Source: Mesoterricola silvestris (lineage in GTDB: Bacteria; Acidobacteriota; Holophagae; Holophagales; Holophagaceae). From it: a DNA stretch of 64,000 nucleotides. The stretch spans positions 1,240,001 to 1,304,000 of the forward strand of contig NZ_AP027080.1 of the NCBI RefSeq assembly GCF_030295405.1. Reading direction: 5' to 3'. The notes under the pieces were generated by a model, which was not told where the DNA came from, did no database searches, and saw only the letters and a program-made list of their open reading frames with translations. The translations under genes and the position numbers were made by a program. The stretch's first letter is position 1; each line of letters starts with the position of its first letter. Below are positions 1 through 8,478 of the stretch, in pieces.

Positions 1-1116
<1,116 letters not shown>

Positions 1117-1155
1117 TGCGTTACTCCCCTGAGGGCGGTGTGGGCATTAATGGAT

Positions 1156-1857
1156 TCAGGCGGGGGCCTGGGAGGGCTCCCCTTCCGGGTGGTTGTTGAC
1201 GATGACCCGGGCCGGGCGCAGCAGCTGGTCCCGCAGGAAGTAGCCGCGCTCGTAGACGGCGGCCACGGACCCGTCGGGGAGATTGGCCTGGCTGGTGGTG
1301 GTGAGGGCCTCGGCGTGCTGGGCGTCGAAGGGGTCGCCCACGTTCAGGGCCAGGGGCTCCACCCCCGCCTTGCGCAGGGCCTCCTGCATCTGGCGCTGGA
1401 TCAGCACCACGCCGCCGTGGAAATCCTCCAGGCTGGTGTAGGTGGCGTTGATGCACCGTTCGAAGCTGTCCAGCACGGGCAGGAGCTCCAGGAGCACCTT
1501 GCGCTCGGCCAGGGTCACCGCCAGCTGGGTCTCGCGGCCCACGCGGTTCCGGTGGTTGGTGAAATCCGCCATGAGGCGGTGGTGCTTGTCCTTGTGATCC
1601 GATTCGGCCTTCTCCAGGGCCTCCAGCCGGGCCCGGGCCTTGGCCAGTTCGCTTTCCAGGTCCTCCCGGCTCATGCCGGCCGTTGCCGGGTCCGCCGCGG
1701 CCGCGGGTGGCTCGTAGTCGCCGATCTCGTCCGCGAGGGCCTGCAGGTCGGCCCCCTCGCCAAATTCCTCGAGGGTCAGATCGACGGTCAGGTCGTTTTC
1801 CGGCGGCTGGGAATCGGCGGGGAAGTCCGGGATGGGAGGTTGGATTTTTTCGGTCAT
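1156..1857 (-). CDS. grpE: Nucleotide exchange factor GrpE
   Basis: GrpE releases ADP from DnaK in the cytoplasm. The protein has 233 residues. An acidic, Pro-rich N-terminus is followed by a long helical stretch (about residues 60-140, consistent with the dimerisation coiled coil). The C-terminal beta domain carries the family signature region around GYFLRDQLLRPARVIVNN. Its length is slightly above the usual 190-210 because of the acidic tail. It lies 35 bp downstream of hrcA and 39 bp upstream of dnaK in the same orientation, so the three genes almost certainly form one transcript. Confidence 0.97.
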   Translation of the reverse strand: MTEKIQPPIPDFPADSQPPENDLTVDLTLEEFGEGADLQALADEIGDYEPPAAAADPATAGMSREDLESELAKARARLEALEKAESDHKDKHHRLMADFTNHRNRVGRETQLAVTLAERKVLLELLPVLDSFERCINATYTSLEDFHGGVVLIQRQMQEALRKAGVEPLALNVGDPFDAQHAEALTTTSQANLPDGSVAAVYERGYFLRDQLLRPARVIVNNHPEGEPSQAPA

Positions 1858-1892
1858 TGAGTACTCGATAATGAAATGTTAGGGGAAATGCG

Positions 1893-2951
1893 TCAAACGG
1901 ATGTGGGTTTCCGCCGCTGGATTTCGTCGGACCACCACGCCAGGCTGCCCGCCACCTTCCGGTAGTCCAGGCGGAGGGGACCCACCAGGGCGAAGGTCAC
2001 TTCGGCGCCCCGGTTGACGGTGACGGTGCGCAGGGCGGTGGCCAGGGGCATCTCCTGGAAGAAGGGGTTCTCGGATCCCAGGAGCAGCTGCACCTCCGAG
2101 GTGGCCGCCACGGCGAAGGCGTTGAGGAGGTGGGCCAGGCGCTCGTGCTGCTCGAAGGCCTCCACCAGGTTCCGGAAGCGGGAGGGATCCAGGAATTCCG
2201 GGCAGCGCCCCATCTCGCCCAGGCCGGCGACCACCAGGGGCGAATCCGTGGGCTGGGTCATGCGGGCGGCCACTTCCGAGAGGCGCCGGCTCAGTTCCCG
2301 GGCGTCGGAGGCCTGGCCCTCCAGATCGGTGATGAGGCGGTCCCGCATTTCGGGGAGGGAGCAACCGGCGAAATGGATGGTGGCGAAGTTCCCAAGTTCC
2401 ACCAACTTCGATGCGGGGAACCCCCAGCGGTTCTCCATGATCTGGTGTTCCACCTCGCCGCCGGTGCCCACCCACACCGCCACGATGCGGGCGGGGGGCT
2501 TCTCGGGGCCCAGGGGGACGAACTCCAGGCGCACCATGCGGCTGCGGGTGAGGTGCAGGGGCAGGGCGATGCAGATGCCCTTCATGGCCTCGCTGAGCAC
2601 CCGGCTGGCGTTGCGCAGCCACTGGGCGTCCCCGGCCTGCCCCTCCACCCCCCCGATGGCCTCGGTGAGCTGGGGGCCCAGGATGGGGTCGGGGCGGATG
2701 GGCTGGACGAAGTGGTCCACATAGTAGCGGTAGGCCTTTTCCGTGGGCACCCGGCCCGCGGAGGTGTGGGGCTGGTACAGGAGGCCCTCGTCCTCCAGGT
2801 CCGCCAGGACGTTGCGGATGGTGGCGGAGGAAAAGGCGCCCGGGATGCGTTTGGACAGGAGGCGCGACCCCACGGGCTCCCCTTCCACCAGGTAGGTTTC
2901 GATGAGGGCCTTGAGGACGGATTCGCTGCGAGGAGAGAGGTTGAGCGCCAA
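1893..2951 (-). CDS. hrcA: Heat-inducible transcription repressor HrcA
   Basis: HrcA represses chaperone genes by binding the CIRCE operator, with GroEL as its activity sensor. The 352-residue protein starts with a winged-helix domain (about residues 1-100). This contains SSATIRNVLADLEDEGLL and the highly conserved HTSAGRVPTEKAYRYYVD, followed by the GAF-like and inserted dimerisation regions typical of the family. It heads the hrcA-grpE-dnaK operon. No recognisable CIRCE (TTAGCACTC-N9-GAGTGCTAA) was found in the 84 bp upstream, so its operator may be diverged or located elsewhere, for example before groES. Confidence 0.97.
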   Translation of the reverse strand: MALNLSPRSESVLKALIETYLVEGEPVGSRLLSKRIPGAFSSATIRNVLADLEDEGLLYQPHTSAGRVPTEKAYRYYVDHFVQPIRPDPILGPQLTEAIGGVEGQAGDAQWLRNASRVLSEAMKGICIALPLHLTRSRMVRLEFVPLGPEKPPARIVAVWVGTGGEVEHQIMENRWGFPASKLVELGNFATIHFAGCSLPEMRDRLITDLEGQASDARELSRRLSEVAARMTQPTDSPLVVAGLGEMGRCPEFLDPSRFRNLVEAFEQHERLAHLLNAFAVAATSEVQLLLGSENPFFQEMPLATALRTVTVNRGAEVTFALVGPLRLDYRKVAGSLAWWSDEIQRRKPTSV

Positions 2952-3035
2952 GGTCGGAAATTCCCTTTCGCGGGCGGTCCACGCCGCGCGTGACCCAACT
3001 ATACTTCATTTTCAGCCCTTTCCCGGAGGTCCCCC

Positions 3036-3890
3036 ATGACGTTTGCCCCAACCCTTCCGTCGGCCGCGATCCTCGCCGTCCTCCTCGCCTGCGGGCAGGT
3101 CTCCTGCGACCGCAAGCCCACCGAGGCCGAAGTGCAGGCCCAGGCCGCCGCCAAGGCCGCCGACGACCGGGTCGCCACCCTGGAAAAGGAGATTGCCGAT
3201 ATCAAGGCTGGCAAGCAGTCTGGCGCCGGCGACGCGGACACCGTCCAGCACATGTCCAAGGCCCAGCTCAAGGCCCTGGACCGCCGCCTGGCCGATGCCA
3301 AGAGGAGCGCCAGCCAGGCCCACCAGGACGTCCAGGCCATCGCCGCCGCCCCCAAGGCCGAGGCCGCCCGCACCGTGATCCTGGAGGTGCCGGCCCAGAC
3401 CCAGGTGGCCGTGGCCCTCTCCCGGGAGCTGGACACCGAAAAGGACCAGGCGGGCGACGCCTGGGAGGGCACCCTGGCCGAGGACGTGACGGTGGGCGGC
3501 AAGGTCGCCTGGGCCAAGGGCACCCCCGTCAAGGGCGTGGTGGCCCAGAGCACCCCGGCCGGCCGGCTCCAGAGCGGGCAGGGCGGGCTGGGCATCCGCC
3601 TGTCCACCGTGGGCCGGAACGACGTGGAGGCCGGCACCTACGTGGTGGTGGGCGACAAGCGCGGCGAGCGCAACGCCAAGTTCATCGGCGGCACCGCCGC
3701 CCTGGGCGCCCTGGTGGGCATCCTCTCCAGCAAGGACAACCGGGGCGACCACGCCCTGGGCGGCGCGGCCATCGGGGCCGCCGCCGGCACCGCCGCCGCC
3801 GCGGGCACCGCCTCCACCGTCATCCGCATTCCCGCCTCCAAGCCGGTGGTCTTCACCCTGAGCGAGCCGGAACGGGTGGTCCTGAAATAG
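3036..3890 (+). CDS. Putative envelope lipoprotein with C-terminal glycine-zipper segment
   Basis: No specific family is recognised. The 284-residue protein starts with a hydrophobic signal containing two possible lipobox cysteines (LLAC at residue 19 and QVSC at residue 24). An Ala/Lys/Glu-rich helical region with coiled-coil character (about residues 30-110) follows. A beta-rich part of about 100 residues comes next. The C-terminal third has a small-residue-rich stretch resembling a glycine zipper (GGTAALGALVGIL and GGAAIGAAAGTAAAAGT). It is probably exported and membrane-associated. It diverges from hrcA, is preceded by a good GGAGG site, and lies 9 bp before the class II aldolase, so these genes may be co-transcribed without an obvious functional link. 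Confidence 0.75.
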   Translation: MTFAPTLPSAAILAVLLACGQVSCDRKPTEAEVQAQAAAKAADDRVATLEKEIADIKAGKQSGAGDADTVQHMSKAQLKALDRRLADAKRSASQAHQDVQAIAAAPKAEAARTVILEVPAQTQVAVALSRELDTEKDQAGDAWEGTLAEDVTVGGKVAWAKGTPVKGVVAQSTPAGRLQSGQGGLGIRLSTVGRNDVEAGTYVVVGDKRGERNAKFIGGTAALGALVGILSSKDNRGDHALGGAAIGAAAGTAAAAGTASTVIRIPASKPVVFTLSEPERVVLK

Positions 3891-3899
3891 ACTGGAGGC

Positions 3900-4544
3900 A
3901 TGTTCAAGCTCCTCGCCAACCTCTGCGACGTCTGCCGTCGGCTCCACGCGCGCAACCTCCTGGCCGCGGCCGACGGCAACGTCAGCGTCCTGCTGGATGA
4001 CGGGCGCATCGCCATCACCCCCTCGGGGGTGGCCAAGGCCCGCATGGCCCCCGCCGACCTGGCCTACCTGGCCCGGGACGGCCGGGTCGTTTCGGGCCGG
4101 CCCAGCACGGAGCGCCTCATGCACCTGGCCGTGTACCGGGCCTGCCCCGAGGCCCGGGCCGTGGTGCACGCCCATCCCCCCACGGCCATCGCCTTCAGCC
4201 TGGCCCACCCGGAATGGGCCTGCCTGCCCTCGGAGGCCCTGCCGGAGGTGATCCTGGCCGCGGGGAGCATCCCCTTCGTGCCCTACGCCCGGCCCGGCAC
4301 CGCCGCCATGGGCGAGGTCCTGGCCCCCTTCCTCCCGGCCCATCGGCTCATGGTCCTGGCCCGCCACGGCGCCCTGGCCTGGGGCGAGAGCCTGGAGGAG
4401 GCCTACAACGGCATGGAGCGCCTGGAGCACGTGTGCCAGATCCTCAAGACCGCCCTGGACCTGGGCGGCGCCCGGCCCCTGCCGGACGCCGAAGTGGAGG
4501 CCCTGCGCCAGGCCCGCCTGAAAACCGGAAGGAAGCTCCTGTGA
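3900..4544 (+). CDS. Class II aldolase/adducin family protein, candidate 5-methylthioribulose-1-phosphate aldolase
   Basis: Zinc-dependent aldolase/dehydratase fold of 214 residues. Visible motifs are GNVS near residue 27, the acidic catalytic region STERLMHLAVY, the zinc ligands HAHPPTA, and a later conserved LARHGALAWG. The sequence resembles L-fuculose-phosphate aldolases (VVHAHPPTA, VPYARPGT) more than MtnB dehydratases. The stop codon overlaps the GTG start of mtnA, indicating translational coupling. In the DHAP shunt known from Rhodospirillum rubrum, MtnA feeds an Ald2-type class II aldolase that splits 5-methylthioribulose-1-phosphate into DHAP and 2-methylthioacetaldehyde. I infer that role. 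The MtnB dehydratase is the main alternative. Confidence 0.85.
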   Translation: MFKLLANLCDVCRRLHARNLLAAADGNVSVLLDDGRIAITPSGVAKARMAPADLAYLARDGRVVSGRPSTERLMHLAVYRACPEARAVVHAHPPTAIAFSLAHPEWACLPSEALPEVILAAGSIPFVPYARPGTAAMGEVLAPFLPAHRLMVLARHGALAWGESLEEAYNGMERLEHVCQILKTALDLGGARPLPDAEVEALRQARLKTGRKLL

Positions 4545-5572
4545 AGACCGCCGATTCCCTCGCCCTGCGCCACGACGGCCGCCGCCTCCGGATCCTCGAC
4601 CAGACGCTCCTTCCCCATAGGGAGGAATGGCTGGAGGTGCCCGACCCCGACGCCATGGTCCTGCACATCCGGCGCCTGGCGGTGCGGGGCGCGCCCCTCA
4701 TCGGCGTGGCCGCGGCCCTCAGCCTGGCCACCTTCGCCCAGGACGGCGCCGGTCCCGCCGAGCTGCGCCTGGCCGCGGCCCACCTGCGCCGGGCCCGCCC
4801 CACGGCCGTGAACCTCATGTGGGCCATGGACCGCATGGGGGCCATCCTGGACGGGGGCCGCTGCAAGGACGACGTGGTGATGGCCGAACTCATCGCCGAG
4901 GCCGAGGCCATCTTCGTGGAGGACGTGGCCCTGTGCGAGGCCATGGCCCGCCAGGGCCTGGGGCTCTTCGGGGAGGGGGAGGCGGTGCTCACCCACTGCA
5001 ACTCCGGGGGCCTGGCCACCGCCGGCATCGGCACCGCCCTGGGCCTCATCCGCCGGGGCTTCGAGGCCGGCAGGGTCACCCACGTGTTCGTGGACGAGAC
5101 CCGCCCCCTCCTCCAGGGGGCCCGCCTCACGGCCTGGGAGCTGGCCCGCCTGGGCATTCCCCACACCCTCCTCACCGACAGCATGGCGGCCATCCTCCTG
5201 CGGGAGGGCCGGGTGCAGCGGGTGCTCCTGGGCGCCGACCGGGTGGCGGCCAACGGCGATTTCGCGAACAAGGTGGGCACCTACGGCCTGGCCGTGCAGT
5301 GCCGCCACCACGGCGTCCCCTTCCACCCCGTGGCCCCCTGGTCCACCGTGGACCTGGCCTGCCCCGGGGGCGACGCCATCCCCATCGAGCAGCGGGACCC
5401 CGCCGAGGTGCGCGGCACCTGGGCCGCCGCCGGAACCCCCGCCTTCAACCCCTCCTTCGACGTGACCCCCGCGCACCTGGTGACGAGCCTGGTGACGGAC
5501 CGGGGCGTGTTCACGGCCGCGGAACTGGCTTCCGGGATCCTCTCTCGCCCACGTCTCCGACCCACCCCCTAA
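4541..5572 (+). CDS. mtnA: S-methyl-5-thioribose-1-phosphate isomerase
   Basis: MtnA converts 5-methylthioribose-1-phosphate to 5-methylthioribulose-1-phosphate in methylthioadenosine recycling. The 343-residue protein has the eIF2B-like fold and clear MtnA signatures: RGAPLIGVAAALS, RPTAVNLMWAMDRM, the catalytic Cys in LTHCNSGGLATAG, and the catalytic Asp in LLGADRVAANGDFANKVG. The GTG start at 4541 overlaps the aldolase stop codon (GTGA). No mtnK, mtnP, mtnC or mtnD is present nearby, which fits a short DHAP-shunt arrangement better than a full methionine-salvage operon. Confidence 0.95.
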   Translation: MKTADSLALRHDGRRLRILDQTLLPHREEWLEVPDPDAMVLHIRRLAVRGAPLIGVAAALSLATFAQDGAGPAELRLAAAHLRRARPTAVNLMWAMDRMGAILDGGRCKDDVVMAELIAEAEAIFVEDVALCEAMARQGLGLFGEGEAVLTHCNSGGLATAGIGTALGLIRRGFEAGRVTHVFVDETRPLLQGARLTAWELARLGIPHTLLTDSMAAILLREGRVQRVLLGADRVAANGDFANKVGTYGLAVQCRHHGVPFHPVAPWSTVDLACPGGDAIPIEQRDPAEVRGTWAAAGTPAFNPSFDVTPAHLVTSLVTDRGVFTAAELASGILSRPRLRPTP

Positions 5573-5600
5573 CCGTGAACGGTCCGTTTTCGACCGCTGA

Positions 5601-5742
5601 TCCCCTTCATCCTGTTCATCCGGTTTCATCCCTGTTCCCGCAGGGCCAGCGACGAGATGGGGCGGCGCGCCACTGATCCGCATGCGCCGACCCATCCCAG
5701 CTCCGGCCCTGCGGAACCCGGGATGAACGCCGATGGAGGGGA
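5601..5742. repeat. Dispersed palindromic repeat, copy A
   Basis: A long imperfect inverted repeat. The left arm reads inward from TCCCCTTCATCCTGTTCATC to the core GCAGGGCC. The right arm has the reverse complement (GGCCCTGCGG then GATGGAGGGGA) with about 9 bases missing. The centre contains GGCGGCGCGC and GCATGCGCC, which also pair. A near-identical copy lies at 36034-36184. Both copies sit between the 3' ends of convergent genes, as expected for REP/BIME-like or bidirectional-terminator elements. No protein is encoded. Confidence 0.9.
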
Positions 5743-5816
5743 TGAATCGGGATCCGCCCTTCCTGGAACAACCCCTTCGTCACGGTTTCAAGGCGCCTTG
5801 GTTCATCCCGCACATC

Positions 5817-6557
5817 CTAAGACCGGAACCACCCCAGGGGTCCCGTGGCCTCCGTGCCGCCCTCCTCGCGGATCAGGCACCAGCAGTCCTCGTCCCGGAT
5901 CTCGGGGGCGTGCACCGAACCCGGGGCGTGGTGCACCCAGTCGCCCACGGCCAGGGACTGGCCCTGGTCGTCCATGCGGCCGGCCAGCACCAGGATGCTT
6001 TCCGAACCCAGGTGCCGGTGGGCCTCGGCCCGGGCGCCGGTGGGGGAGTAGGCCAGGACGAGGCTCAGGTCCCGCTGGGGGTCCTTGAGCAGCTCCGCCC
6101 GGCGCCGGCCCTGGGCGCCGTCCACCCAGCGCCACTGGTCCTCGGGGGGGAGGCGGTGGAGGATGTCCGGGGGCAGGTGGTAGGGGCCGGGCTGGGGTCC
6201 CCGGGCGCTGGCCACGGTGTGGTGGGCCTCGGCGAGGATGGCCAGGGGCAGGTCGGGGCCGGCCTCCAGCAGGTCCCGGGCCTCGGCGGGCACGGGGGTG
6301 GCGGGCCACCCGCGGGGCCTGGCGCTGCCCAGGGCGGCCAGGGCCCCGTCCAGGGCGGCCTCGGCGGCTTCGGGGGCGGGGGGCTCCAGGCCGTCCACCA
6401 GGGCCGGCAGGGCCCGCAGGGTGGCCAGGATGGCCCGGCAGGAGGGGCAGAAGAGCAGGTGGAGCCGCACCAGGAAGGTCTGCCAGAGGGAGAGCGTCCC
6501 GTCCACGAAGTCCGAGAGCAGGGCGTTGGAAGCTTCGCACGTCAGGAACAGAGTCAT
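5817..6557 (-). CDS. Anti-sigma factor, ChrR-like zinc domain plus cupin domain
   Basis: Predicted to bind and inhibit the adjacent ECF sigma factor. The N-terminus contains the zinc anti-sigma motif His33-x3-Cys37-x2-Cys40 (HLLFCPSC). The C-terminal about 110 residues form a cupin-type sensor, visible in EAHRHLGSESILVLAGR and HAPGSVHAPE. The 246 residues match the ChrR architecture, whose cupin domain binds metal and responds to singlet oxygen or related oxidants. The start ATG overlaps the sigma factor stop (ATGA), so the pair is translationally coupled. The inducing signal here is unknown. Confidence 0.88.
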   Translation of the reverse strand: MTLFLTCEASNALLSDFVDGTLSLWQTFLVRLHLLFCPSCRAILATLRALPALVDGLEPPAPEAAEAALDGALAALGSARPRGWPATPVPAEARDLLEAGPDLPLAILAEAHHTVASARGPQPGPYHLPPDILHRLPPEDQWRWVDGAQGRRRAELLKDPQRDLSLVLAYSPTGARAEAHRHLGSESILVLAGRMDDQGQSLAVGDWVHHAPGSVHAPEIRDEDCWCLIREEGGTEATGPLGWFRS

Positions 6558-7159
6558 CCCCGCCTCCCCGTCATGAACGCGTCCAGGAAGCCCCTCAGGC
6601 CCAGGCGGGCCCGGTGCAGGCGCTGCCGCACCAGCCCCCGGCTGATGCCGAGCTTGGAGGCCACTTCGTCCGTATTCATACCTTCCAGGTCCCTCAGAAT
6701 GAAAACCGCCCTCTGGTCGTCGGAAAGCTGGTTGAGGCCTTCGCGGATCTTGGCCCGCATCTGGTCCCGCTCCACGGACACCAGGGCCATGGCGTCCTGG
6801 CTCCAGTCCCGCATCCTATCCGTATTCATCAGATGCCCGTCAGGGGCGAAACGTGGCAAGAAATCTTCAATGGCGTCCTCGCGGCGGCGGATCCGTGATC
6901 TGCGTAACATTAGTGCTTCATTTATGCAGATGCGGTAGGCCCAGGTGGAGAACTTGCTCTTCCCCTGGAAGCGGCCCAGCTCCGTGTGGATGCTGATCAG
7001 GGCCTCCTGCAGGGCGTCCTGGGTGTCCAGGGTGTCCTGGAGGATCCGGTGGATCCCGGCGTAGAAGAGGCCCAGGTAGGGCCGCACCAGGGCGCTGAAG
7101 GCTTCGCCGTCGCCCTCCTGGGCGCTGGTGATGAGCTGGCTTTCGATGGGAGGGTTCAT
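6554..7159 (-). CDS. ECF RNA polymerase sigma factor
   Basis: A 201-residue group 4 sigma factor. Region 2 is visible as DTLDTQDALQEALISIHTELGRFQGKSKFSTWAYRI in shortened form (DALQEALI, FSTWAYRICINEA). Region 4 contains LSDDQRAVFILRDLEGM and the helix-turn-helix ASKLGISRGLVRQRLHRAR. It lies between a sensor kinase gene (9 bp upstream) and its likely anti-sigma factor (4-bp overlap downstream). It probably directs transcription of a small stress regulon including this operon. The unusual point is the linked histidine kinase. Confidence 0.95.
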   Translation of the reverse strand: MNPPIESQLITSAQEGDGEAFSALVRPYLGLFYAGIHRILQDTLDTQDALQEALISIHTELGRFQGKSKFSTWAYRICINEALMLRRSRIRRREDAIEDFLPRFAPDGHLMNTDRMRDWSQDAMALVSVERDQMRAKIREGLNQLSDDQRAVFILRDLEGMNTDEVASKLGISRGLVRQRLHRARLGLRGFLDAFMTGRRG

Positions 7160-7168
7160 CCAGGCAAC

Positions 7169-8380
7169 CTAGCGCGGCGAAAGGGGGATGCGGATCGTGA
7201 AGGTGGCGCCCAGGCCCGGTCCCGGGCTCGTCGCCTTGATATGGCCCTGGTGCAGGGTGACGATCTCCCAGCAGAGGAAGAGCCCCAGGCCCGTGCCGGG
7301 CACCTGGCGGGTCATCTCGTCCCCCACCCGGTAGAAGCGCTGGAACACCCGCGGCAGCTCCCGGGCGCTGATCCCGTTCCCGCGGTCCGTGACCGTGATG
7401 ATGGCGAATTCCCCGTCGGAGTCCAGGGTGATCTCCGTGGAGCGGGGCTCCGGGGCGTACTTGAAGGCGTTGGAGAGGAGGTTGTCCATGACCTGGCCCA
7501 TGGCCCTGCGGTCCATGTCCGCATGAATGCCGATTCCCAGCTGGAGGTTCAGGCCCAGGGAACCCGTGCCCAGCCGGTGGTCCATGGACTCGACCACCTC
7601 CCGCAGCCACGGGGCCACTTCCGTGGGTTCGAACTTCAGGTCGAGGCTGCCCGCGTCGGCCCGGGCCACCTCCAGCAGGTTGCCCACCAGCTCCGTGAGG
7701 CGCACCAGGTCCCCGTCCATGAGCTTCTGGATCCGCGCCCGGCGCTCCGGCCCCAGCTCCCGGGTGTAGAGGGTCTCGATCCACACCCGCAGGCTGGCGA
7801 TGGGCGTCTTGAGCTCGTGGGTGACCGAGGCGATGAAATTGCGCTGGCGGAGCATCAGCTCCATCTCGGAATTGAGCTTGCGGTAGATGTAGCTGAGGCC
7901 CAGGAGCACGGCCAGCACCATGACCGCGGCCTCCCCGGCGGCCCTCCACAGGGCCAGGGTCCGTTCCCGTTCCATGGCCCCCAGGATCTCCACCCGCAGG
8001 GTCAGGAAGGCGGACTGGTCCAGGAGCATGGGATCGTCCGGCTCCACGGGGCCCGGCACCACCGCCACGTAGGGGAAGCGTCCCTCGATGGCGGCCTTGC
8101 GGGTGGCCAGGGGCGGGAACTGGGGGAGCCTGGCCTCCACCGTGCCCGGCTTGGCCGTGCCCGGGTCGCCCTGGAACACGATGCGCAGGATCTCGACGCT
8201 GTCCATCTGCCAGGCCTCGGCCCGGCCCGCCCTCATGGTGGCGATGCGGGCGTTCTGCAGATTCCGGGATTCCCGGATCTGGAGGCTGATCCACCAGGCC
8301 ATCTGACTGAGCAGAATGAAGGCGACGCTCCAGAAAATGAGGCGCTCGGTGGCGGGAGGTTTGAGGTGGGCCGCTTTCAT
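7169..8380 (-). CDS. Membrane sensor histidine kinase
   Basis: The 403-residue protein has an N-terminal membrane segment (about residues 13-33), an extracytoplasmic region of about 120 residues, and a second membrane segment (about 145-165). The kinase core follows: phospho-acceptor His188 in SVTHELKTPIASLR, N box MDNLLSNAFKY, G1 DRGNGI and G2 GTGLGLFL. No response regulator lies next to it. Instead it precedes an ECF sigma factor by 9 bp, with the anti-sigma gene next. Its ligand is unknown. The start at 8380 gives a positively charged residue cluster before the first membrane helix. Confidence 0.93.
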   Translation of the reverse strand: MKAAHLKPPATERLIFWSVAFILLSQMAWWISLQIRESRNLQNARIATMRAGRAEAWQMDSVEILRIVFQGDPGTAKPGTVEARLPQFPPLATRKAAIEGRFPYVAVVPGPVEPDDPMLLDQSAFLTLRVEILGAMERERTLALWRAAGEAAVMVLAVLLGLSYIYRKLNSEMELMLRQRNFIASVTHELKTPIASLRVWIETLYTRELGPERRARIQKLMDGDLVRLTELVGNLLEVARADAGSLDLKFEPTEVAPWLREVVESMDHRLGTGSLGLNLQLGIGIHADMDRRAMGQVMDNLLSNAFKYAPEPRSTEITLDSDGEFAIITVTDRGNGISARELPRVFQRFYRVGDEMTRQVPGTGLGLFLCWEIVTLHQGHIKATSPGPGLGATFTIRIPLSPR

Positions 8381-8478
8381 CCATTGCTTAGCATGTTGAA
8401 AAAACAGTCTGAGGCCTCCGGCGGGAAATCCACAAGGGGTCTTGCAATGCGGCCCCGGACGGGCATCCTTTAAATCGA

